Positions 1 to 7,789 of a stretch of 18,301 nucleotides of DNA are shown piece after piece (the first letter of the stretch is position 1; each line of letters begins with the position of its first letter). Source of the stretch: Bacteroidales bacterium (GTDB lineage: Bacteria > Bacteroidota > Bacteroidia > Bacteroidales > JAADGE01); contig JAOZQB010000011.1 in assembly GCA_029932445.1 (NCBI GenBank), forward strand, positions 1 through 18,301. The letters run 5' to 3'. A program made the position numbers and the translations under genes. Below the pieces are notes generated by a model. It saw only the letters and a program-made list of their open reading frames with translations, was not told the origin of the DNA and made no database searches.

Positions 1-1
1 A

Positions 2-856
2 ATGAAAAATGAAAGAGAAAGCGATGCTAAACAAATAACACATTCAGTAAGTTCAGAATTTAAAAAATATCCTTGGCGAAGCCCTGAAATAATTACTTTT
101 AAAGCACAGGATAAAGCAAATGTTTATGCTCGATTATATCTGCCGAAAGCTGAAGTAAAAAATAATGCTGCCGTAATTTTTGTTCACGGTGCCGGTTATT
201 TGCAAAATGCGGATAAAAAATGGAGTTATTATTATCGAGAATATATGTTTCATAATATTTTGGCAGATAACGGCTATACGGTTTTGGATATTGATTACAG
301 AGGCAGTGCCGGATACGGCAGAGATTGGCGGACGGCAATATATCGATATATGAGCGGAAAAGATTTATCCGATCAAGTTGACGGTGCAAAGTTTTTAGTT
401 GAAAAATATGGTATTAATTCAGATAAAATAGGAATTTACGGCGGATCCTACGGCGGGTTTATTACCTTGGCTGCAATGTTTAAAGAAGGTGCAGTGTTTA
501 AAGCCGGAGCAGCTATTCGTTCAGTTGCCGATTGGGCACAATACAATCACGGTTATACTTCAAATATTTTAAACACACCCGTAACAGACAGTTTGGCTTA
601 TGTCAGAAGTTCACCGATTTATTATGCCGACGGCTTACAAGGACATCTTTTAATGCTGCACGGAATGATTGATGATAATGTTCATTATCAGGATATTGTA
701 AAACTGACACAAAGATTAATTGAGCTGGGAAAACAGAATTGGGAAGTGGCGTCCTATCCGGTTGAAAAGCACGGTTTTAAAGAACATTCAAGTTGGACGG
801 ATGAATATATGCGAATTTTTAATTTATTTCAAAAAGAATTAAATGCTAAAAAGTAA
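2..856 (+). CDS. S9-family serine peptidase, C-terminal catalytic part (5' end outside window)
   Basis: This is the alpha/beta-hydrolase domain of a prolyl-oligopeptidase/dipeptidyl-peptidase IV type enzyme, which removes peptides from the N-terminus of proline-containing oligopeptides, usually in the periplasm. The nucleophile is Ser149 in GGSYGG (147-152), the acid is probably Asp224 in HGMIDDNVH, and the base is His257 in EKHGF. Family members have an N-terminal beta-propeller of several hundred residues. The first 30 residues here match the end of that propeller and its linker (PWRSPEIITFKAQD), so the ATG at base 2 is almost certainly an internal Met and the gene starts upstream of the window. 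It ends 6 bp from the convergent gene at 863. The catalytic half looks intact. The exact subfamily (DPP4-like S9B or acylaminoacyl peptidase S9C) cannot be settled without the missing N-terminus. Confidence 0.9.
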   Translation: MKNERESDAKQITHSVSSEFKKYPWRSPEIITFKAQDKANVYARLYLPKAEVKNNAAVIFVHGAGYLQNADKKWSYYYREYMFHNILADNGYTVLDIDYRGSAGYGRDWRTAIYRYMSGKDLSDQVDGAKFLVEKYGINSDKIGIYGGSYGGFITLAAMFKEGAVFKAGAAIRSVADWAQYNHGYTSNILNTPVTDSLAYVRSSPIYYADGLQGHLLMLHGMIDDNVHYQDIVKLTQRLIELGKQNWEVASYPVEKHGFKEHSSWTDEYMRIFNLFQKELNAKK

Positions 857-862
857 TAAAAC

Positions 863-1243
863 TTAGTCAAAACTGTTTAACCATTTGAGTGCTGCTTCTT
901 TAGTCGAGAAAAAATTAAAATAATAATTGTCGGCTTTGCTGTATTCTTTATACAATTGTGCCAGAGCAGTTTCCATTGAACTTGATATAATAAAAGCATC
1001 ACAAATAAAGTCAGACTTTGCCAATGATTTATTGTTAATTTCAACTATGCGATATAAATCTTCGGGATTAACATTTTTAAAAAATTTACCATTTGAAGCA
1101 TCGGTTAAAATTTTTACTTTTTTAGACAATAATTTGTCTTTACTTAATGCCGAGATATACTCTATGAAATCATTTATTGTAACAGTTCCTTTTACTGTTG
1201 TTTCAATAATACCTGTTTTTTCATTAAATTTGTACTGTATCAC
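863..1243 (-). CDS. small SpoIIAA/STAS-like domain protein
   Basis: A protein of about 126 residues that reads as one alternating beta/alpha domain: an N-terminal strand pair (IQYKFNEKTGIIETTVKGTV), a helix, a strand with KILTDASNG (residues 44-52), and further helix-strand units ending in a Trp-containing helix. This layout resembles the SpoIIAA/STAS-like small proteins common in Bacteroidota, whose cellular role is mostly unknown. I chose the GTG at 1243 as start. The frame stays open to an ATG at 1357, but that extension would run through the dnaK terminator hairpin and encodes a low-complexity Lys/Ile/Phe stretch. No in-frame ATG lies near the domain start, and a TTG slightly upstream is an alternative. 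The gene lies beyond the dnaK terminator on the same strand, so it probably depends on read-through or its own promoter. Function is not known; the fold assignment is by pattern only. Confidence 0.6.
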   Translation of the reverse strand: MIQYKFNEKTGIIETTVKGTVTINDFIEYISALSKDKLLSKKVKILTDASNGKFFKNVNPEDLYRIVEINNKSLAKSDFICDAFIISSSMETALAQLYKEYSKADNYYFNFFSTKEAALKWLNSFD

Positions 1244-1324
1244 TATAATTTGGTGTTTAGACAAATATATAAATAATATATTGATATTTTTGAATATTTT
1301 GACGAAACGATTGTTTTTTTTTAT

Positions 1325-1349
1325 AAAAAAAGCCGGCTTAAGCCGGCTT
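1325..1349 (-). terminator. rho-independent terminator of dnaK
   Basis: A perfect inverted repeat at 1330-1349 has arms AAGCCGGC and GCCGGCTT with a TTAA loop. Read on the minus strand it is followed directly by a run of T. It lies about 35 bp after the dnaK stop codon and is far more GC-rich than its surroundings. Confidence 0.9.
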
Positions 1350-1382
1350 CCTTTCAAAATTTAATTATTATTAATTCAAAAT

Positions 1383-3320
1383 TTATTTCACTTCTTCGTA
1401 ATCAACATCCTGAATGTCGTCATCATCGGATTTTTTGTCATCATCATTTCCGCCTTGTCCGGCATACGGGTTATTAACATTTGCATCTTGGAAATCAGCT
1501 CCTTGTGCACCGCCTTGTGCACCTTGGTTATACATTTCCTGTGAAGCTGCTTGGAATACTGTATTCAGCTCATTCATTGCACTGTCAATAGTATCAATAT
1601 CTTGATTTTTATGAGCTTCTTTCAATTTTTTCAAAGCTTCTTCAATCGGTGCTTTTTTATCTGCCGGTAATTTATCACCAAATTCTTTTAATTGTTTTTC
1701 CGTTTGGAAAATCAAAGAATCAGCTTGATTGATTTTATCAATTTTTTCTTTGGCTTTTTTATCTTCATCAGCATTTGCGGCAGCTTCATCTTTCATTTTT
1801 TGAATTTCTTCATCGGATAATCCGGAAGATGCTTCAATTCTGATTTTTTGCTCTTTTCCTGTTCCTTTATCTTTAGCCGAAACATTTAAAATACCGTTTG
1901 CGTCAATATCAAAAGTTACTTCAATTTGCGGAACGCCTCTTGGTGACGGCGGGATACCGTCCAAATGGAATCGTCCGATTGTTTTATTATCATGAGCCAT
2001 TGCTCTTTCACCTTGTATCACATGAATTTCAACTGACGGTTGATTATCAACAGCAGTTGTAAATGTTTGTGATTTTTTAGTCGGTATGGTTGTATTCGAT
2101 TCAATTAATTTTGTCATAACACTGCCCATGGTTTCAATTCCTAATGAAAGCGGAGTTACATCCAATAATAACACATCTTTTACGTCTCCTGACAGTACAC
2201 CGCCTTGAATAGCAGCACCGACAGCAACAACTTCGTCAGGATTAACACCTTTTGAAGGTGTTTTTCCGAAGAAATCTTCAACAACTTTTTGAATTGCCGG
2301 AATTCTGGTTGAACCGCCGACCAAAATTATTTCATCAATATCCGAATTTGAAATTCCGGCATCTTTCATGGCAATTTTGCATGGTTCAATAACTTTTTGA
2401 ATTAACTTATCAGCCAATTGTTCAAATTTTGCTCTTGACAATGTGCGAACCAAATGTTTCGGTATTCCGTCAACAGGCATAATATACGGAAGATTAATTT
2501 CCGTACTTGTTGAACTTGATAATTCAATTTTTGCCTTTTCGGCAGCTTCTTTTAATCTTTGAAGCGCCATCGGATCTTTTCTTAAATCAATGTTTTCATC
2601 TTTTAAGAATTCTTCTGCCAACCAATCGATAAGGACTTGGTCAAAATCGTCTCCTCCGAGGTGGGTATCACCGTTTGTTGATTTTACTTCAAAAACACCG
2701 TCGCCGAGTTCCAAAATTGAAATATCAAATGTTCCTCCGCCGAGGTCAAACACGGCAATGGTTTCGTCTTTTTGCTTTTTATCCAAACCGTAAGCCAATG
2801 CAGCTGCAGTCGGTTCGTTAATAATTCGTTTTACCTCTAAACCGGCAATTTCTCCGGCTTCTTTGGTTGCTTGTCTTTGTGAATCACTGAAATAGGCAGG
2901 AACCGTAATAACAGCTTCAGTCACTTCTTGACCAAGAAAATCTTCAGCTGTTTTCTTCATTTTTTGAAGAACCATAGCCGAAATTTCTTGCGGCGTATAC
3001 AGTCTGTCATCAATTTTTACACGCGGTGTATTATTTTCGCCTTTTACAACTTTGTACGAAACTCTGTTGATTTCTGTTTTTACTTTATCATAAGTTTCTC
3101 CCATAAATCGTTTTATGGAGAAGATTGTTTTTTCCGGATTTGTGATTGCTTGTCTTTTTGCCGGGTCGCCTACTTTTCTTTCTCCGCCTTCTACAAAAGC
3201 AACAATTGAAGGTGTTGTTCGTTTTCCTTCACTGTTTTGGATAACAACGGGTTCATTTCCTTCCATAACGGAAACGCATGAATTTGTCGTTCCTAAATCG
3301 ATACCTATTATTTTTCCCAT
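1383..3320 (-). CDS. dnaK: Molecular chaperone DnaK (Hsp70)
   Basis: DnaK is the ATP-dependent cytoplasmic Hsp70 chaperone that binds exposed hydrophobic segments of client proteins together with DnaJ and GrpE. At 645 residues it has the usual length. The nucleotide-binding domain shows GIDLGTTNS (6-14), NEPTAAALAYG (about 168-178), the phosphate loop DLGGGTFD (192-199) and ILVGGSTRIP. The interdomain linker VLLLDVTPLSLG follows, then the beta-sandwich substrate domain, a Lys/Glu-rich helical lid, a Gly/Gln/Ala-rich disordered stretch and the conserved acidic end with terminal EEVK. The ATG at 3320 is fixed by the MGKIIGIDLG start. No grpE or dnaJ is adjacent, so the gene appears to be transcribed alone, ending at the hairpin at 1330-1349. 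I see no CIRCE element in the upstream region, so heat control by HrcA is not supported. Confidence 0.99.
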   Translation of the reverse strand: MGKIIGIDLGTTNSCVSVMEGNEPVVIQNSEGKRTTPSIVAFVEGGERKVGDPAKRQAITNPEKTIFSIKRFMGETYDKVKTEINRVSYKVVKGENNTPRVKIDDRLYTPQEISAMVLQKMKKTAEDFLGQEVTEAVITVPAYFSDSQRQATKEAGEIAGLEVKRIINEPTAAALAYGLDKKQKDETIAVFDLGGGTFDISILELGDGVFEVKSTNGDTHLGGDDFDQVLIDWLAEEFLKDENIDLRKDPMALQRLKEAAEKAKIELSSSTSTEINLPYIMPVDGIPKHLVRTLSRAKFEQLADKLIQKVIEPCKIAMKDAGISNSDIDEIILVGGSTRIPAIQKVVEDFFGKTPSKGVNPDEVVAVGAAIQGGVLSGDVKDVLLLDVTPLSLGIETMGSVMTKLIESNTTIPTKKSQTFTTAVDNQPSVEIHVIQGERAMAHDNKTIGRFHLDGIPPSPRGVPQIEVTFDIDANGILNVSAKDKGTGKEQKIRIEASSGLSDEEIQKMKDEAAANADEDKKAKEKIDKINQADSLIFQTEKQLKEFGDKLPADKKAPIEEALKKLKEAHKNQDIDTIDSAMNELNTVFQAASQEMYNQGAQGGAQGADFQDANVNNPYAGQGGNDDDKKSDDDDIQDVDYEEVK

Positions 3321-3551
3321 TTTTATATTTATATTTAATTAGTATTCAAAATTTCGATATTAAATTATCAATCATTGTGCCGTCCGGGTTTTTATCTTAT
3401 TTTATGAAAAAAAGACATATAATCTGTTTCAGATGACATAAAAGTGAAAAAGATATCAGACAAAAAGTCAGGTTTATTCTTTATTATTAGTGATGCAACC
3501 TATTTACCGTAAAATTAGTCATGTAATAAAACTACACTTAATCTGACAAAA
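3321..3551. other. divergent intergenic region between dnaK and the hemerythrin-like gene
   Basis: This 231-bp AT-rich region must hold the promoters of both flanking genes. I find no clean TAnnTTTG box on either strand. On the minus strand AAATTTTG (plus 3348-3355) is a one-mismatch candidate for dnaK. A short ATCTG/CAGAT hairpin lies at 3422-3434. No open reading frame or recognisable RNA is evident. Confidence 0.4.
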
Positions 3552-3974
3552 ATGAAACACTTTAATTGGAAAAAGATCTACGACACGGGTATTGTTGAAA
3601 TTGATAAACAACACAGACACCTTTTTGAAATTGCAAATGCTTTTTATGATGAGTTGTTTTCCGAAACATCTGTGCCCGATAATAAGAAAATATTCAAAAT
3701 TTTAGAAAATTTAAAGGATTTTTCAGAATTTCACTGCAAGTATGAAAAAAAGATTTATCCGTCAGAAATCGTACAACAATTTTTTAATATTGAAAATATG
3801 TTGGTTGAAAGAATCGAGGAATTGAAAGACTTGTATAAATCAAATAATATTATTGTTTTGTATGGTTTTGCCGAATTTCTCAGAAAATGGCTTTTAAAAC
3901 ATATTTTAATTTTAAATGCAAAAGATTTTAAGGAATTATTGAAAAAAGAAACTTTCAGTTTGTCTTGTAATTAA
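3552..3974 (+). CDS. Hemerythrin-like protein with incomplete diiron site
   Basis: A 140-residue protein with the bacteriohemerythrin layout. It begins with a typical motif, FNWKKIYDTGIVEIDKQHRHLF (residues 4-25), which supplies the first His ligand (His21). HCKYE gives His61 and Glu65, and the last helix WLLKHILILN gives His117. Functional hemerythrins bind two irons with five His, one Glu and one Asp, and reversibly bind oxygen or sense it. Here the usual HxxxH pair of the third helix is absent (ENMLVERIEEL lies there) and the Asp five residues after the last His is Asn122. That leaves four of seven ligands, so an ordinary diiron centre seems unlikely. It may bind a single metal or another ligand, or be only structural. 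It is a single-domain protein without signal peptide, divergent from dnaK, and ends 3 bp from the convergent acyltransferase. Confidence 0.85.
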   Translation: MKHFNWKKIYDTGIVEIDKQHRHLFEIANAFYDELFSETSVPDNKKIFKILENLKDFSEFHCKYEKKIYPSEIVQQFFNIENMLVERIEELKDLYKSNNIIVLYGFAEFLRKWLLKHILILNAKDFKELLKKETFSLSCN

Positions 3975-3977
3975 AAA

Positions 3978-5120
3978 CTATAAGTTTTGAATATTAATTA
4001 CCGGATTTGCATAGATATTTAAGAATAAGATTTCCGCATCTTTCGAATGATTGTTGATTTTATTTAATTGTTCTTCTTTATATTTAAGAAAGATTTCTTT
4101 TTTACCTTCTGAATAAAAATCTTGAAATTTAACGGAATGATTTAATAAATCGTATGCAATATAATTATTCGGAAAAAGATAATAATTGCGATAAATTTCG
4201 GAATCAATAATTTCACCCAATTTTTTAACTTTATTATTCGTTCTTGAGACGGTTTCTAATACAGTAAGTTTTGAATTTATCGGTTTCCCGATTGCAATAT
4301 GAACATTTCCTTTATTACTGCATGTTCCGTCAATAATACTTTTGATGTCTTCCCCTTCGGATTTAACATATTTAGTGTTTCCGTTATGTAAAAGTTCTTT
4401 TACTTTCAAATGATCATTCGGTTCAAATTCATATGAAACGGAAAGCGGAACAATCATTAATTCACGGATATTTTCTTCAAAAGATCCGGTACCCGAAGCA
4501 TTCAGCATTTTCAGAATTCCGGAATGTGTTTTATCATCACCGTTTTTAGTTCTTCCGCCGCGCTGTGCAATCCAAACGGATTCTTTTTTATTAAAAACCG
4601 TATATCGAATATACTCGGAAAGTTGCAGGGTTTTCTTAAGCAATTCTTTCGGTGTTCCTTTTCGGTATACTTTAAACATTTTATTGGTTTTTCCGATATC
4701 GAAAACAAGCGGATCTTCCATTAAATTATTTCCGAAAGTAATTTCCGTTGTTCGAAAACCGTTATCAGCTAAAATATATTCAAATAAAGTGGCATCTAAA
4801 ACAATATCTCGGTGGTTGGAAATAAAAACATAATGTTTGTCCTTTTCAATATTTTTCAAACCTGAAACGCTTAATTCCGTTATTGTATTTTCAATTACTT
4901 TGTCCGTAATCTGATGCATAATTTTCATTTGAAAATCATTAATTGACTGAACAGAATTCATTAATTGAATATAACCGGCATCATTTAAATCAGGGAAAAA
5001 ATAATGAATTAATTGTTTAAAACGTTTATTTGCAGAAATGCGTTTTACGGCTTCAAGGGCTTCTTTTTCGTTATAAGGTCTGAATTCGTCATAGAAATCA
5101 GTTATCTTTATTGTTTGCAT
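3978..5120 (-). CDS. PlsC-type glycerophospholipid acyltransferase family protein
   Basis: A 380-residue protein of the LPLAT superfamily, which transfers acyl groups to glycerol phosphate, lysophosphatidate or related acceptors at the inner membrane. The catalytic block FISNHRDIVLD (about 99-109) and the later block WIAQRGGRTKNGDD (about 183-196), which corresponds to the substrate-binding EGTR-like motif, are both clear. The spacing of the catalytic motif is unusual: His is followed by five residues and then Asp, instead of the common HX4D. As I recall, this NHRDIVLD form is typical of a Bacteroidota family annotated as 1-acylglycerol-3-phosphate acyltransferase. I start it at the ATG at 5120; the frame opens three codons earlier at a TTG (5129). 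A TATCTTTG box lies 36 bp upstream. The exact acyl acceptor cannot be told, and there is no strong transmembrane helix, so it is probably peripheral. Confidence 0.82.
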   Translation of the reverse strand: MQTIKITDFYDEFRPYNEKEALEAVKRISANKRFKQLIHYFFPDLNDAGYIQLMNSVQSINDFQMKIMHQITDKVIENTITELSVSGLKNIEKDKHYVFISNHRDIVLDATLFEYILADNGFRTTEITFGNNLMEDPLVFDIGKTNKMFKVYRKGTPKELLKKTLQLSEYIRYTVFNKKESVWIAQRGGRTKNGDDKTHSGILKMLNASGTGSFEENIRELMIVPLSVSYEFEPNDHLKVKELLHNGNTKYVKSEGEDIKSIIDGTCSNKGNVHIAIGKPINSKLTVLETVSRTNNKVKKLGEIIDSEIYRNYYLFPNNYIAYDLLNHSVKFQDFYSEGKKEIFLKYKEEQLNKINNHSKDAEILFLNIYANPVINIQNL

Positions 5121-5155
5121 AAGATGCAATTATATGGCATATTTTGTTCGTCTTG

Positions 5156-5163
5156 CAAAGATA
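5156..5163 (-). promoter_or_regulatory. -7 promoter box for the acyltransferase gene
   Basis: Minus-strand TATCTTTG matches the Bacteroidota TAnnTTTG consensus exactly and sits 36 bp before the ATG at 5120. I see no matching TTG/TTTG box at the -33 position. Confidence 0.5.
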
Positions 5164-5212
5164 AAAATATCCTTTTAATTAAATTATTTTATTCCGGTTT
5201 ACCGAAAAATTT

Positions 5213-5220
5213 TATCTTCG
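5213..5220 (+). promoter_or_regulatory. -7 promoter box for the POT transporter gene
   Basis: TATCTTCG matches TAnnTTTG at seven of eight positions and lies 25 bp before the ATG at 5246. This implies a short 5' leader. It is back to back with the minus-strand box at 5156-5163. Confidence 0.45.
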
Positions 5221-5245
5221 CAGGTCATAACTAAAAAATAAAACG

Positions 5246-6712
5246 ATGAGTAAATTCGGAAAAGTTATTAAGAAATTCCCGAAAACTTTTTGGGTGGCAA
5301 ATTCAATGGAAATGTTCGAACGTGTTGCCTGGTACGGTCTTTTTACTGTTCTTGCATTATATCTTACAGGTTCTACAGATGAAGGGGCATTAGGATTCTC
5401 ACAAAGTGAAAAAGGATTGATGATGGGTATAGTAACAGCAATATTATATCTTTTGCCTATTATAACCGGTGCAATTGCGGACAGGGTAGGATATAAAAAA
5501 ATGCTTGTGATAGCTTATGCCGTGTATTCATCAGGTTATTTAATGATGAGTATTTTTACTAATTATTATTCTGTATTTGCCGCTTTTTTATGGGTTGCTC
5601 TGGGAGCTGCATTGTTTAAACCTATTATCTCTGCTACCGTAACGAAAACAACAGATAAAGAAACATCTTCAATCGGCTTCGGGATTTTTTATATGATTGT
5701 TAATGTCGGCGGTTTTATAGGTCCTTTTATTGCATCAAAATTGCGACATATGAATGACGGAAACGGATGGAAATTTGTATTTTATATGTCTGTTGCTTCA
5801 ATTTTGATTAACATGATTTTAGTATTGTTTTTATATAAAGAACCTGACAGAGAAAAATCGGATAAAAAATTATCGGAAGTAATAAAAAACTCATTGAATA
5901 ATATTTTGACTGCATTGAAGGATACTAAATTATTAATATTCCTGATTATAATGGTTGGTTTTTGGACGATGTTTAATCAGCTGTTTTATACATTACCGAA
6001 TTTTATTGATCAATGGATTGATACTTCCGTCCTATATGATGCCGTTCATAATATTTCTCCGTGGCTTGCAAGTGTTGTAGGAACGGAACATCATGATATT
6101 GCACCTGAAATGATTATTAATTTAGATGCCGGAATGATTGTTCTTATTCAAGTAATAATCTCAACAATTGTTATGAGACTGAAGCCTGTAAATGCAATAA
6201 TTTCAGGGATTATTGTAAATGCAATCGGTATTGGTTTAGCGTTTGCTACACATAATCCATTTTACGTAATTATCGGTATTGTGGTTTTTGCAATCGGAGA
6301 AATGGCAAGTTCGCCGAAATTTACGGAATATGTAGGAAGAATTGCACCGAAAGGAAAAGAAGCTCTATATATGGGAACCTCATTTTTGCCTGTTGCTGCC
6401 GGCAATTTTTTTACGGGATTTCTTTCGGGAAATGTATATCAAAGTATTTCTGATAAAACTTCTTTATTAAAGAATGAAATTGCTGAAAGAGGATTACAAT
6501 TACCTGAAATTTCGAAAGAATTTACTCAAAATCAATATTTTGATGCTGCGGCAAAACAAATGGGAATGGGAAAAACAGAATTAACTCAATATTTGTGGGA
6601 TACGTATCATCCTTCACATATTTGGTATATTTTCAGTGCAATAGGTGTTGTCACCGTCATCGGTTTATTTATATACGATAAATTTGTTTTGAAAAGTAAA
6701 AACGGAGATTAG
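5246..6712 (+). CDS. Proton-dependent oligopeptide transporter (POT/PTR2) family MFS protein
   Basis: A 488-residue polytopic membrane protein with about 12 or more hydrophobic segments. The first helix carries the POT proton-coupling motif ExxER as E22-M-F-E25-R26, followed by WYG. The segment GFGIFYMIVNVGGFIGP (about 148-164) matches the PTR2 signature (FYxxINxG). The family imports di- and tripeptides or related compounds with protons across the inner membrane. A loop with IAPKGKEALYMGTSFLP lies in the C-terminal half. The segment from about residue 255 to 290 is a longer hydrophilic loop than in the best-studied bacterial members, so the substrate may differ from simple dipeptides. The gene stands alone between its own promoter and the hairpin terminator at 6730-6762. 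An S9 peptidase and this transporter are both in the window but not adjacent, so a shared peptide-use role is only a guess. Confidence 0.85.
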   Translation: MSKFGKVIKKFPKTFWVANSMEMFERVAWYGLFTVLALYLTGSTDEGALGFSQSEKGLMMGIVTAILYLLPIITGAIADRVGYKKMLVIAYAVYSSGYLMMSIFTNYYSVFAAFLWVALGAALFKPIISATVTKTTDKETSSIGFGIFYMIVNVGGFIGPFIASKLRHMNDGNGWKFVFYMSVASILINMILVLFLYKEPDREKSDKKLSEVIKNSLNNILTALKDTKLLIFLIIMVGFWTMFNQLFYTLPNFIDQWIDTSVLYDAVHNISPWLASVVGTEHHDIAPEMIINLDAGMIVLIQVIISTIVMRLKPVNAIISGIIVNAIGIGLAFATHNPFYVIIGIVVFAIGEMASSPKFTEYVGRIAPKGKEALYMGTSFLPVAAGNFFTGFLSGNVYQSISDKTSLLKNEIAERGLQLPEISKEFTQNQYFDAAAKQMGMGKTELTQYLWDTYHPSHIWYIFSAIGVVTVIGLFIYDKFVLKSKNGD

Positions 6713-6729
6713 AAAAGTAAGTTAAATTT

Positions 6730-6762
6730 AACTTTGCCAAAGTTTCAAACTTTGGCAAAGTT
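6730..6762. terminator. bidirectional hairpin terminator between transporter and carbamate kinase genes
   Basis: A perfect 15-bp inverted repeat, 6730-6744 against 6748-6762, with a 3-nt loop (arm AACTTTGCCAAAGTT). It lies between two convergent genes, 17 bp after the transporter stop and 10 bp from the carbamate kinase stop. No long T run follows on either strand, but the stem is strong. It could also be a copy of a dispersed palindromic repeat. Confidence 0.75.
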
Positions 6763-6772
6763 CTTAAAACCT

Positions 6773-7732
6773 TTAATCTTCATATTCCATAGTAATTTTT
6801 GTTCCGTAGGATTTATCGGTCAATTTTGTGGCTTCGGTGATAACGCTTTTATTACCGCCGTTTTCAATAAAATTAAGGCAAGCTCGTATTTTCGGCGCCA
6901 TATTACCTTCTCCGAATTTGCCTTCTGCCGTATATCTTAAAGCATCTTTGCGATTAAGGAAATCCAATTTTTGTTGATTCGGTTCATTGAAATTGATATA
7001 CACATAGGGCACGTCCGTTAGGATATAAAATTCATCGGCTTTAATTTTAGCTGCCAATAATGCGGATGCTTTGTCTTTATCAATAACGGCTTCCGTTGGT
7101 CTTACTTTTTTGTTTTCATCAATATAAACGGGAATTCCGCCGCCTCCGGATGCAATAACAACGGCTCCGGCATCGGTAATGCTTTCAATTGTTTTAATAT
7201 TGAAAATATCTAACGGTTCGGGGGAAGGAACAACGCGTCGCCACCCGCCGACTTTTTTTGGTGTAGGTTTAAAAATCCATTTTTTGTCAGCAACTAATTT
7301 ATCGGCGGTTTCTTTATCGTAAATTTTGCCGACCGGTTTTGTCGGATTTTGAAATGCCGAATCATTTTTATCAACAGCAACTTGTGATACCAGTGTAACG
7401 ATATCTTTTTCAATACCTTCTTCAATAAAAATATTTCGAAGAACGCGTTCAATCATGTATCCGATACCGCCTTGCGAATCGGCAACACAAATATCCAAAG
7501 GCATTTGCGGAATCTTATACATTATTTCCCCGGCATCGTTTCGCATCAAAATATTTCCGACTTGCGGACCGTTTCCGTGGCTTAAAATAACTTCGTGACC
7601 TTCTTTTATGAAAGGGATGATATTCATAAGCGTATCATAAGTGTTTTGTTCCTGCTCTTCGATGGTGCCGGCTTGATTGCCTCTTAATAAAGCATTTCCG
7701 CCGAGTGCAATGACTATTTTTTTCTTCTTCAT
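6773..7732 (-). CDS. arcC: Carbamate kinase
   Basis: Carbamate kinase converts carbamoyl phosphate and ADP to ATP, CO2 and ammonia, usually as the last step of the arginine deiminase pathway. The 319-residue length is normal. Conserved blocks are visible in order: VIALGGNALL (7-16), SHGNGPQVGN (51-60), WRRVVPSPEP (in the carbamoyl phosphate region), VIASGGGGIPV, EAVIDKDKASALLA (nucleotide site) and a C-terminal FGEGNMAPKIRA. All expected motifs are present, so it should be active. No arginine deiminase or ornithine carbamoyltransferase gene lies in this window; the upstream neighbours on the same strand are a rhomboid protease (57-bp gap) and holA. It may therefore serve carbamoyl phosphate from another catabolic route, or the rest of the pathway lies elsewhere. 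Start ATG at 7732 agrees with family N-termini. Confidence 0.96.
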   Translation of the reverse strand: MKKKKIVIALGGNALLRGNQAGTIEEQEQNTYDTLMNIIPFIKEGHEVILSHGNGPQVGNILMRNDAGEIMYKIPQMPLDICVADSQGGIGYMIERVLRNIFIEEGIEKDIVTLVSQVAVDKNDSAFQNPTKPVGKIYDKETADKLVADKKWIFKPTPKKVGGWRRVVPSPEPLDIFNIKTIESITDAGAVVIASGGGGIPVYIDENKKVRPTEAVIDKDKASALLAAKIKADEFYILTDVPYVYINFNEPNQQKLDFLNRKDALRYTAEGKFGEGNMAPKIRACLNFIENGGNKSVITEATKLTDKSYGTKITMEYED

Positions 7733-7789
7733 ATCTTTATTGCTTAAAGTTTAAATGTTTATTTGCTTACAAATAATAATTTTCCTGTT

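Noticed and set aside
2..16. ATG at base 2 as the true start of the S9 peptidase
   Set aside because: The following residues match the end of the beta-propeller and linker that lie several hundred residues into full-length family members, so the start is outside the window.
927..1364. 145-codon plus-strand open frame opposite the STAS-like gene
   Set aside because: It is antisense to a better domain-bearing frame, has no recognisable domain, is rich in Ile/Leu/Phe from AT-rich antisense sequence, and runs through the dnaK terminator.
3321..3551. CIRCE operator expected upstream of dnaK
   Set aside because: No TTAGCACTC-N9-GAGTGCTAA-like inverted repeat is present on either strand.
4511..4708. 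Short minus-strand frame inside the acyltransferase gene
   Set aside because: It lies in another frame of a gene with clear catalytic motifs and shows no features of its own.
5121..5129. TTG start three codons upstream for the acyltransferase
   Set aside because: An ATG follows at 5120 at a normal distance from the TATCTTTG box, and the additional residues carry no conserved sequence.
6734..6940. 68-codon plus-strand frame starting in the terminator hairpin
   Set aside because: It overlaps the palindrome and then the 3' end of carbamate kinase on the opposite strand; it has no domain.
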